Below are positions 6,202-11,870 of a stretch of DNA of 11,870 nucleotides, in pieces. Under the pieces are notes generated by a model that was not told the DNA's origin, ran no database searches, and saw only the letters and a list, made by a program, of their open reading frames with translations. The translations under genes were made by a program, and so were the position numbers. The stretch is from Gammaproteobacteria bacterium (GTDB lineage Bacteria; Pseudomonadota; Gammaproteobacteria; Pseudomonadales; GM7GCV1), in NCBI GenBank assembly GCA_030830945.1, contig JAURLY010000015.1, positions 1-11,870 on the forward strand, written 5' to 3'. Position 1 is the stretch's first letter. Each line of letters opens with the position of its first letter.

Positions 6202-6609
6202 GTGATTAAAACCTTACACGTTTCTGTTCCCGGACAAGGCCTACATGAATTCACTGACCAGGTTCGCTCGCTGGTAGCGAGCAGTCATGTGAAGGACGGG
6301 CTTTGTACTCTTTTTATCCAGCACACGTCTGCCAGTTTGCTTATTCAGGAAAACGCGGATCCCAGTGTCCGGCACGATCTGGAAGCATGGCTAAACCGTC
6401 TGGTGCCGGAAAATGATCCGCTATACACCCATACCCTGGAAGGCCCGGATGATATGCCTGCACATATCAAGGCGTCTTTGACGGCAAGCAGCCTCAGTAT
6501 CCCGGTAATTAATGGACAGCTGGCTTTGGGTACGTGGCAAGGCATCTATCTTTGGGAGCATCGCTACTACAGCGGAAACCGCAACTGCATCGTACATATT
6601 TCGTCCTGA
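6202..6609 (+). CDS. yjbQ: YjbQ/UPF0047 family protein
   Basis: A 135-residue cytosolic protein of the YjbQ (UPF0047) family, small trimeric proteins for which a secondary thiamine-phosphate synthase activity has been described for E. coli YjbQ; the primary role is unsettled. The family blocks are all present: HTSASLLIQENADP (41-54), VRHDLEAWL (57-65), EGPDDMPAHIK (80-90) and GTWQGIYLWEHR (110-121). The histidines at 41, 88 and 120 and the acidic residues around them form the presumed metal or active site. Start is GTG at 6202, since an in-frame TGA at 6193-6195 rules out a longer N terminus. No Shine-Dalgarno is visible, so translation is probably modest. The repeat pair lies just upstream. 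Confidence 0.9.
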   Translation: MIKTLHVSVPGQGLHEFTDQVRSLVASSHVKDGLCTLFIQHTSASLLIQENADPSVRHDLEAWLNRLVPENDPLYTHTLEGPDDMPAHIKASLTASSLSIPVINGQLALGTWQGIYLWEHRYYSGNRNCIVHISS

Positions 6610-6683
6610 ACCTGGCTGTCAACTGATCCTGAGTCGCGGCGTTTAGCCATTCAATCCCAACAACTTTTAGCAAAGGGCGAATC

Positions 6684-7067
6684 ATGCGATCAGTAAAAAT
6701 AATAATTATTGCCTCTTTTCTTGTCTCATTGGCAGCTTGCAGCTCAAATGCCAGGGTTCCGGGGCAAACACCTTTGATTATTGATACCAAGGGGGTCGAT
6801 ATGAGTCAGTACCATGCCGATCTGTCTGATTGCGAAGAATACGCCCAGCAAGTATCAGTAGGGGAGAAAGCCGCGGCCGGTGCCGCAAAGGGTGCAGTCG
6901 TAGGTGGAGCTGTCGGGGCTATTTTTGATGGTAGCCGCGGTGCGCGCCATGTAGGGGGAAGTGCGGCTGTGCTTGGAGGAGCCAGAGGGGCTCAGGAAGG
7001 CTGGAACGAACAGGATCGCGTGATGGCACGCTGTATGTCTGGCCGCGGCTATCGGGTTTTAAGCTAA
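6684..7067 (+). CDS. Glycine-zipper lipoprotein
   Basis: A 127-residue protein with a lipoprotein signal: MRSVK, hydrophobic IIIIASFLVS and lipobox LAAC, so C19 would be lipidated. Serine at +2 favours the outer membrane. The mature part contains C50 (SDCEEYA), a glycine-zipper stretch of GxxxG repeats (about 60-106, such as AAGAAKGAVVGGAVGA) that may insert into membrane, and a final CMSGRGYRV motif with C117 seen in many glycine-zipper proteins. C50 and C117 could form a disulfide. The function of this group is not known. A purine-rich AAAGGGCGA precedes the ATG. The stop codon overlaps the end of convergent tusE by four bases. Confidence 0.85.
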   Translation: MRSVKIIIIASFLVSLAACSSNARVPGQTPLIIDTKGVDMSQYHADLSDCEEYAQQVSVGEKAAAGAAKGAVVGGAVGAIFDGSRGARHVGGSAAVLGGARGAQEGWNEQDRVMARCMSGRGYRVLS

Positions 7068-7396
7068 AGACAGTTTTTCGGTTTGGGTAAGCCCGCCAGT
7101 CTCGCGGCCATTTTGGCCGGACTGGAACCGAACAGGCGCATCAGGTAAATACTTTTTGCCTTATCTGCGCCTAAATGCTCACGGATTTCACGACTTAAAT
7201 GGCGCATGGAAGGCGGCTCATTTCCTTGGTCGCAGAAATCCCTGAGCAGGTTCAACACTTCCCAATGTTCGTCAGACAGTTCAACGCCGTGTGCCGCAGC
7301 CAGTGCATTTCCCACAGCTGGCGTCCAAAGGCTTGAGTCCTGTAAAAACCCTTCCTTATTGGTCTCTATGGTTTTATTTTGAACAACGATGGGCAT
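7064..7396 (-). CDS. tusE: TusE/DsrC-family sulfur-relay protein
   Basis: A 110-residue protein of the DsrC/TusE family. In E. coli, TusE takes sulfur from the TusBCD complex and delivers it with MnmA for 2-thiouridine at tRNA position 34. It has the usual length, the family core (DEHWEVLNLLRDF, 42-54), the helical RHLSREIREHLG region, YLMRLFGSSPAKMAARLAGLPKP and the single penultimate cysteine C109 that carries the persulfide. The second upstream C-terminal cysteine of dissimilatory DsrC is absent (alanine/leucine-rich there), and C55 lies elsewhere, so TusE is favoured. It lies 32 bases downstream of yhiN on the same strand. tusBCD are not in the window. Confidence 0.93.
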   Translation of the reverse strand: MPIVVQNKTIETNKEGFLQDSSLWTPAVGNALAAAHGVELSDEHWEVLNLLRDFCDQGNEPPSMRHLSREIREHLGADKAKSIYLMRLFGSSPAKMAARLAGLPKPKNCL

Positions 7397-7428
7397 GAAT
7401 GCGGAATTAAAAAATTTGTCTTAGGTAA

Positions 7429-8619
7429 TTATAGAGCAAGTGCACAGCTGTAGGCGGATGCCCATGCCCACTGGAAGTTGTAACCGCCCAGCCAGCCAGT
7501 GACATCAACTGCTTCGCCTATGACATAGAGGTTAGGGTAGCGTTTACATTCCATGGTCTTGGATGAGAGCTCGGCGGTATCTATTCCACCAATGGTAACC
7601 TCGGCGGTTCGGTAGCCCTCCGAGCCACCCGGTTTGAATTTCCAGCTATTCAACTGTTTAGCGAGATGCGTAAGTTTGGTATTAGATAAATTGCCAATCT
7701 GTATGTCCTCAAACCAGTGGCCGTCCATTTGTTCCACAAGTCGGTTCGGCAGCAGGGTCTTTAATTGCGAGGAAACCATTGACTGGGGTTTCTGCTCGCG
7801 GGTTTCTCTCAACCAACTCTCAGCATCCACGTCTGGCAGCAGGTTAATGGACACACTTTCGCCTTCCCGCCAGTAAGAACTAATCTGCAATATAGCTGGC
7901 CCGCTCAAACCGCGGTGGGTAAAAAGCATGCCTTCGCGAAAACTGACGCCCAGGCAGCTGGCGACAACATCGAGAGAAATGCCACTTAGTGGCTCAAATA
8001 GGGCCTTGTCGCTCGTATTCCAGGTAAGAGGAACCAGTGCCGCCCGTGGTGCAACAACGCTGAGATCAAGCTTGTTGGCGGTCTGGAACGCTAGGGCACT
8101 GGCAATCTTTGGAAGGGAAAGCCCTCCCGAGGCCAGAACGACTTTTTTTGCTTCAAACGTCTGGTTTTGGGTGCGAACAGAAAAACCTTTGTCGTCGGGC
8201 TGGATATCCGTTACTTCGGCGTTTAGTTCGATGGTAACGCCGGTCTGCGCACATTCGTCCAGTAACATGGCAAGAATTTGCTTTGAAGAGTCGTTACAAA
8301 ACTGCTGCCCCAGGGTTTTTTCGTGATAGCCGATCTGGTGCTTATCGACCATGTCGACAAAGTCCCAGGGAGAGTAACGACTCATGGCAGCAAAGCAAAA
8401 GTGGGGATTCTCAGAAAGGTAGTGTTCCCGTGGGTCGGCCCAGAGATTAGTGAAATTGCAGCGACCACCGCCGGAAACCAGGATTTTCATTCCGGGTTTT
8501 TTGTTTTTTTCCAACACCAGAACCTTTAGCCCTTTGCGGCCGGTATGAATGGCACACATCAACCCGCTGGCACCCGCACCAACGATAATCACATCTGCAG
8601 AAGAAACTGTTTTGGCCAT
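7429..8619 (-). CDS. yhiN: NAD(P)/FAD-dependent oxidoreductase of the HI0933/YhiN (BaiN-like) family
   Basis: A 396-residue cytosolic flavoprotein, similar along its whole length to E. coli YhiN. The FAD dinucleotide-binding motif VGAGASG (13-19) is followed by the acidic E37 that binds the ribose and by the family signature KILVSGGGRCNFTN (45-58). Further hallmarks are EKTLGQQFC, LLFTHRGLSGPAILQISSYW-type and SEGYRTAEVTIGG blocks and a C-terminal FAD motif VIGEAVDVTGWLGGYNFQWAWASA. The physiological substrate is unknown in proteobacteria; a Clostridium homologue, BaiN, has been linked to bile-acid dehydroxylation, which need not apply here. The start has only a weak ribosome site. A terminator separates it from the upstream BI-1 gene, so it probably shares a transcript with tusE only. 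Confidence 0.92.
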   Translation of the reverse strand: MAKTVSSADVIIVGAGASGLMCAIHTGRKGLKVLVLEKNKKPGMKILVSGGGRCNFTNLWADPREHYLSENPHFCFAAMSRYSPWDFVDMVDKHQIGYHEKTLGQQFCNDSSKQILAMLLDECAQTGVTIELNAEVTDIQPDDKGFSVRTQNQTFEAKKVVLASGGLSLPKIASALAFQTANKLDLSVVAPRAALVPLTWNTSDKALFEPLSGISLDVVASCLGVSFREGMLFTHRGLSGPAILQISSYWREGESVSINLLPDVDAESWLRETREQKPQSMVSSQLKTLLPNRLVEQMDGHWFEDIQIGNLSNTKLTHLAKQLNSWKFKPGGSEGYRTAEVTIGGIDTAELSSKTMECKRYPNLYVIGEAVDVTGWLGGYNFQWAWASAYSCALAL

Positions 8620-8645
8620 GCTTTTCTGGACAAATTATTTAGGCG

Positions 8646-8677
8646 AAAAAAAAGCCCCAAACCCGGGGCTTTTTTAT
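8646..8677 (-). terminator. Intrinsic terminator after the BI-1/YccA-family gene
   Basis: GCCCC (8654-8658) and GGGGC (8665-8669) form a GC-rich stem extended by A/T pairs from the flanking A-run (8646-8653) and T-run (8670-8675), with a six-base loop. The symmetry makes it potentially bidirectional. On the minus strand it lies 20-odd bases after the BI-1 stop codon and ends in eight Us, so it should terminate that gene before yhiN. Confidence 0.85.
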
Positions 8678-8696
8678 AATGATTGCTGACCTAAAC

Positions 8697-9395
8697 CTAG
8701 TCGTTAGACATACCCAGCAATGACAGCAGGGAGACAAACAGGTTGTAGATCATTACATACAGGGTGACAGTCGCGCTGATGTAGTTGGTTTCACCACCGT
8801 GAATGATTTCACTGGTTTGCCACATGATCAGGCCTGAGGCCAAGAACATAAACATGGCACTGACGGCCATACCAAGACCTGGAATCTGCAGGAAGAAATT
8901 GGCGATACCGGCGACAAACGCCACGATAATGCCGGTCATCAGAAATCCGGTCATGAAGCTCAGGTTTTTGCGGGTTACCAGCACATAGCCGGAAGTCGCA
9001 AAGAAGATCCCTGCGGTACCCGCCAGGGAGATTAGGATGAGATTACCCGCGCCGGCACCAATAAATGCGCTGAGGATAGGGGACAGGGTTAGACCCAGCC
9101 AGCCTGTTAGGGCAAATACCCAGGCAATACCTGAGGCATTGTTTTTGTTCTTTTCAACCATGAACAAAAGAACGAAGTAAGGCAGCAGGGTCCAAAGACC
9201 CATGTAGGGCATTCCCAAGGCCATACCGGCGCCTGCTGTAACCGCACTGAAGGCCAGTGTGAGGGACAGCAGCATATAGGTGTTGCGCAGTACCTTGGCC
9301 GATTCGGCACTTCCGACACGCTTACCAACGTTCGAAAACGTGGCATCCTGTGCCTCGGTACTTGCATGTGACTGATTTGAAGGGTACTGGTTCAT
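8697..9395 (-). CDS. Bax inhibitor-1 / YccA-family membrane protein
   Basis: A polytopic inner-membrane protein of the BI-1 (UPF0005) family, with about seven helices. Members are pH-sensitive calcium-leak-type channels or FtsH partners (E. coli YccA inhibits FtsH). A hydrophilic N-terminal tail (about 35 residues) precedes VLRNTYMLLSLTLAFSAV. The helices continue to a C-terminal IYNLFVSLLSLLG segment, and the acidic residue in the QTSEIIHGGE loop fits the family. ATG at 9395 has GGAG at 9401-9404 five bases upstream, giving 232 residues. GTG at 9419 would add eight residues without a ribosome site, so I reject it. A candidate promoter lies at 9441-9468. Its position near tusE recalls the yccA-tusE adjacency of E. 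coli, with yhiN lying between here. Confidence 0.9.
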   Translation of the reverse strand: MNQYPSNQSHASTEAQDATFSNVGKRVGSAESAKVLRNTYMLLSLTLAFSAVTAGAGMALGMPYMGLWTLLPYFVLLFMVEKNKNNASGIAWVFALTGWLGLTLSPILSAFIGAGAGNLILISLAGTAGIFFATSGYVLVTRKNLSFMTGFLMTGIIVAFVAGIANFFLQIPGLGMAVSAMFMFLASGLIMWQTSEIIHGGETNYISATVTLYVMIYNLFVSLLSLLGMSND

Positions 9396-9440
9396 AATTG
9401 CTCCGTAAGCATTGTTCACTAGTTAATACGTGTAGTACTT

Positions 9441-9468
9441 ATAGTAAGACCAAAAAATTGCATTTCAA
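9441..9468 (-). promoter_or_regulatory. Candidate promoter for the BI-1/YccA-family gene
   Basis: On the minus strand TTGAAA (9468-9463), 16 bases and TACTAT (9446-9441) form a moderate sigma-70 promoter about 45 bases upstream of the preferred ATG. The -35 matches four of six and the -10 four of six consensus positions. A TATAAG overlapping the -10 is an alternative. The rest of 9396-9529 is AT-rich with no gene or convincing terminator after gloA. Confidence 0.35.
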
Positions 9469-9529
9469 TTCCATCGGATACGAATTCATATTTTGTAATC
9501 TTTCATATCACAGGGGGGAATAGTTTACA

Positions 9530-9916
9530 TCAAGGCAGTTTTTCGATTAATTCGATTTTGTAGCCATCCGGATCTTCACAGAATGCGATGCTGTGGTCAG
9601 AGCCTTTCATTGGGCCCGGCTCGCGGGTGATTTTCCCGCCTTTGTCACGTATGGAGTCGCAGGTACCGTATAGGTCATCCACTTCCAGTGCAACATGGCC
9701 ATAACCGTTGCCAAGATCATAGGAATCTACACCCCAGTTGTATGTAAGTTCGATGGTTGGGTGGGTTTCTTTCGGCCCATATCCCAAAAACACAAGAGTG
9801 AATTCTCCGTGTGGGTAATCCTTGCGACTTAGTTCTTGCATGCCTAAAACTTCAGAATAAAAAGCAACAGAGCGGTCGAGATCGCCGACGCGCAACATGG
9901 TATGGAGAATTTTCAT
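9530..9916 (-). CDS. gloA: Lactoylglutathione lyase (glyoxalase I)
   Basis: This enzyme converts the hemithioacetal of methylglyoxal and glutathione to S-lactoylglutathione, the first step of methylglyoxal detoxification. The 128-residue protein aligns with E. coli GloA without gaps around the active site. All four metal ligands occur at the E. coli positions: H5 (ILHTMLRV), E56 (TIELTYNWG), H74 (GYGHVAL) and E122 (DGYKIELIE). The short form, without the extra loops of zinc-type enzymes, fits the nickel/cobalt-activated bacterial class. The C terminus ends soon after the last ligand, about seven residues shorter than in E. coli. The gene starts 17 bases after batD, so it may be read with the bat operon, though no functional link is evident. 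Confidence 0.95.
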   Translation of the reverse strand: MKILHTMLRVGDLDRSVAFYSEVLGMQELSRKDYPHGEFTLVFLGYGPKETHPTIELTYNWGVDSYDLGNGYGHVALEVDDLYGTCDSIRDKGGKITREPGPMKGSDHSIAFCEDPDGYKIELIEKLP

Positions 9917-9933
9917 TGTCTCTGCCTTGAAAA

Positions 9934-11679
9934 TCAGTTCGGATAAAGTGGGTTTAATTTAGATTCGACGCCGGGAGTCGTAGCGGATTGCTTTTTCAGA
10001 GCTTCAAGTGCGCTACCGAGCTCGTCGCCGAGTTGTTCGTCCAGTTGGTCTCCGGGCTGGCCAGAGCCTGATCCATCATTACCAGCGTAAAGAGCCGCAT
10101 CCAGCTTGGCAAGTAGTTCCTTAAGCTGTGGATCATTTGAACGCCTCGCCAGACTATTCAGGGTGGTAATTGAGGATTCGGGAAAGCAAGCCTGCCCCCA
10201 GCGAATGATCGCTTTTCGCAATGCCGGGGCATTTTTTGCCCGGATTGATCGCTTAACCATTTTCCAGCACTGGGCTTCATTTGAATCTGGCTGGTCATTC
10301 GCGACTTTGGATGAACGGTTTGAGCGTGTTAGCAATAACCAGGATTGCAATATGACTACCAATGCAAGAATCAGGGTAATAACCGGCCAATACCAAGAGC
10401 TACTGCTAGCAGAAGCACTGCCAGTAGAAATTGTTCCAGCTGTTTCTGGCTCGGCTTCTGGCTGGATAATAGTGTCGGGGTTCGGTGGCGCGAAACTGGA
10501 ATCCTGTTGCGCGGGCAATACTCGTAGTGTTTGCGCTGGAAGAATGGTTTCTTCCCAGGTTTCCGACTCGGTATTCCACCAGGCAATACGCTGCTCCGGA
10601 AGCTGCAGCTCGCCAGCAGCCGAAGGCACAATTGCAGTGTACTCACCGCGAGTTCCAATAATTCCGGAAGCCGAGGCTCGATCCTGCAGCCTGGGCTGGT
10701 CAGCATAGCTTTTGAACGTCAAGGAATCTGGTTGGTTTAATGGTGGGATAGCACTGGCTCGCTGGCCTGTCGCAATAATCTCTATGTTGCGCGTCAATGG
10801 CTCACCCACACGAATCTGGGAAGTATCACCGGACCAGCTGGAGTTAATTTGCACATTTTTGGCGGGGAACCAGGGTAATCCGTTGGTTTCCGGTGGTGCC
10901 AAGACTTCGATAGGCTGGCTATTACTGCGGGCGGAGATACGCCTGCCGCGCTGGTTAAATGGATCGGGGAACCCGAAATTACTGGTTGCCCCAATAATGC
11001 CGCTGAACAGCTGGGGCGGAACTTCTAATGTGCCAGACTGTTCTGGTATCAAGGCGTATTTCCACTCAATAACTTGCCAGGCGATGCCGTTTTCAACACG
11101 TCGGAAACTCTGTTGATCCAATAGCTCTAGGTAGGCGTTGGGAATATTTAATTGTCCACCACTCAAGTTGGATACATTTTCCTGGGCCATGAGTTCCACA
11201 GTGACGAGAACTTGTTGGCCGACGTAGGCTTGGGAAATGTCGGTTTCCATATTGACCAACATGGGCGTTTCCTGAGTCGCACCGGTTGAGGACTGGGAGA
11301 CCTCGATAGCAATGGCGTCACTGACATTTCCGTCTACATTGAATGAAGGAATGATAAGGGTGCCCTCGCGTCTGGGCGCCAGGGTAATTGTCCAGGTTGT
11401 TTCGGTTTGCTGATTGTAATTGCCATTAACGATGGAAACACTGTTACTGGTTTGCGGCCGCACTGATAGCACATCAAAGTCCTGGCGCAATGCTTCTAGG
11501 TCCAGGGCGTCACCGCCGGCCCGATCGTCGTAGCGCATGGTAAGCGTAAGTGTTTCGTTGATGCTGATGCTATTGCGATCAACACTGCTGGTCAGTTCAG
11601 CTGAGATGACACTTGCCGAGAGATTCAATAGCGAGAGGAAGGCAAATACCTTTAGCCACAAGGTCTTTCTCAAAAGCAT
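9934..11679 (-). CDS. batD: BatD-family protein (aerotolerance/Bat operon)
   Basis: A 581-residue envelope protein of the BatD family, encoded with MoxR ATPase and VWA-domain BatA/BatB proteins. The operon was named for aerotolerance in Bacteroides, but its molecular role is unclear. It has a signal peptide (MLLRKTLWLK, hydrophobic core, VISA/E near 27-28) and a long periplasmic part of beta-sandwich repeats beginning LTSSVDRNSISINETLTLTM. A serine-rich linker precedes one membrane helix (about 429-450, WYWPVITLILALVVILQSWL), and the cytoplasmic tail (about 454-581) is helical. The frame is open to 11859, but 11681-11870 encodes the upstream protein in another frame. ATG at 11679, one base after that stop and followed by the signal peptide, is the sensible start; ATG at 11697 is an alternative. 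The tight junction implies translational coupling. Confidence 0.9.
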   Translation of the reverse strand: MLLRKTLWLKVFAFLSLLNLSASVISAELTSSVDRNSISINETLTLTMRYDDRAGGDALDLEALRQDFDVLSVRPQTSNSVSIVNGNYNQQTETTWTITLAPRREGTLIIPSFNVDGNVSDAIAIEVSQSSTGATQETPMLVNMETDISQAYVGQQVLVTVELMAQENVSNLSGGQLNIPNAYLELLDQQSFRRVENGIAWQVIEWKYALIPEQSGTLEVPPQLFSGIIGATSNFGFPDPFNQRGRRISARSNSQPIEVLAPPETNGLPWFPAKNVQINSSWSGDTSQIRVGEPLTRNIEIIATGQRASAIPPLNQPDSLTFKSYADQPRLQDRASASGIIGTRGEYTAIVPSAAGELQLPEQRIAWWNTESETWEETILPAQTLRVLPAQQDSSFAPPNPDTIIQPEAEPETAGTISTGSASASSSSWYWPVITLILALVVILQSWLLLTRSNRSSKVANDQPDSNEAQCWKMVKRSIRAKNAPALRKAIIRWGQACFPESSITTLNSLARRSNDPQLKELLAKLDAALYAGNDGSGSGQPGDQLDEQLGDELGSALEALKKQSATTPGVESKLNPLYPN

Positions 11680-11680
11680 A

Positions 11681-11870
11681 TCAATACCGCTCTTCATTGG
11701 GGTTGCCGGGTGCTTGCAGCAGGTAGCGCTGTTCGAGCCGGTTTTGTTGGGTTTCATATTCAAATTTGCGGCGCAGTAGACCACTGGGATCGTCTGGAAT
11801 GGCACGAAGCCACTGTTCGCTGGAGTCTTGCATTTGATCCGGGGTTGCATCGCCCGCAATAGGCTGGACG
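11681..11870 (-). CDS. C-terminal end of the Bat-operon VWA/TPR protein (BatB/BatC-type), partial
   Basis: Read on the minus strand from the window edge, a frame of 62 codons ends in TGA at 11681-11683. Its product contains SSEQWLRAIPDDPSGLLRRKF, then a charged QQNRLEQRYLLQ tail ending NPNEERY. The QWLR.IPDDP.GLLRRKF block is the usual C terminus of the TPR-containing Bat protein (BatC, or a BatB-BatC fusion) directly upstream of batD in gammaproteobacteria. The rest lies beyond the window, so VWA or TPR domains cannot be checked. The stop is separated by one base from the batD ATG, indicating an operon. The frame is too short for standard ORF calling and is hidden by the over-extended batD frame. 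Confidence 0.8.
   Translation of the reverse strand, partial: VQPIAGDATPDQMQDSSEQWLRAIPDDPSGLLRRKFEYETQQNRLEQRYLLQAPGNPNEERY

Noticed and set aside
10106..10708. 200-codon plus-strand frame antisense to batD
   Set aside because: It lies wholly inside batD, the product is serine- and cysteine-rich with no recognisable motif, and there is no ribosome site; it is a shadow of the batD codon pattern.
1..11870. CRISPR array, tRNA, rRNA, transposase or phage integration site
   Set aside because: I saw no regularly spaced repeat series, cloverleaf-like gene, transposase frame or paired attachment repeats on either strand.

Overview
The window looks like a chromosomal segment of a Gram-negative gammaproteobacterium, possibly a marine Cellvibrionales-type lineage (weak inference from overall gene content). 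The class is supported by an E. coli-type TrmA, a TusE ending in the GLPKP..C motif, a YhiN/HI0933 flavoprotein very close to the E. coli form, a GloA with E. coli ligand spacing, a BatD/BatC pair, a Spy-like periplasmic protein and several lipoprotein, Sec or Tat leaders. No rRNA, tRNA, transposase, integrase or CRISPR array is visible. Coding density is high and no gene-free stretch exceeds about 160 bases.

Layout. 1-606 (+) is the 3' end of rmuC. It is followed at 625-1005 (+) by a small ORF that is only the N-terminal winged-helix domain of Mrr-type restriction enzymes. This ORF runs head-on into, and overlaps, a 46-codon remnant of a MAPEG membrane-protein gene (980-1120, -), which lies just downstream of a PepSY-TM protein gene (1129-2256, -). 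A divergent promoter region (2257-2382) separates PepSY from an NAD(P)-binding atypical SDR (2383-3033, +). This converges with a classical C-factor-like SDR (3037-3744, -), which follows a small Tat-signal, coiled-coil, tail-anchored protein (3787-4035, -).

The middle holds a 36-residue single-pass membrane protein (4192-4302, +) and a Spy/CpxP-family LTxxQ periplasmic protein (4439-4873, +) with a clear intrinsic terminator (4919-4943). trmA (4961-6064, -) and yjbQ (6202-6609, +) are divergent. The region between them carries two perfect 13-base direct repeats 22 bases apart. A glycine-zipper lipoprotein (6684-7067, +) overlaps the end of tusE by four bases.

The right third is all on the minus strand. 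In transcription order it holds the end of a Bat-operon TPR protein, batD, gloA, a BI-1/YccA-family membrane protein with its own terminator, yhiN and tusE.

Most of the window is conserved housekeeping and envelope genes. I see no complete undescribed system. The least ordinary parts are the Mrr_N/MAPEG junction, the two small membrane proteins at 3787-4302 and the repeats in front of yjbQ.
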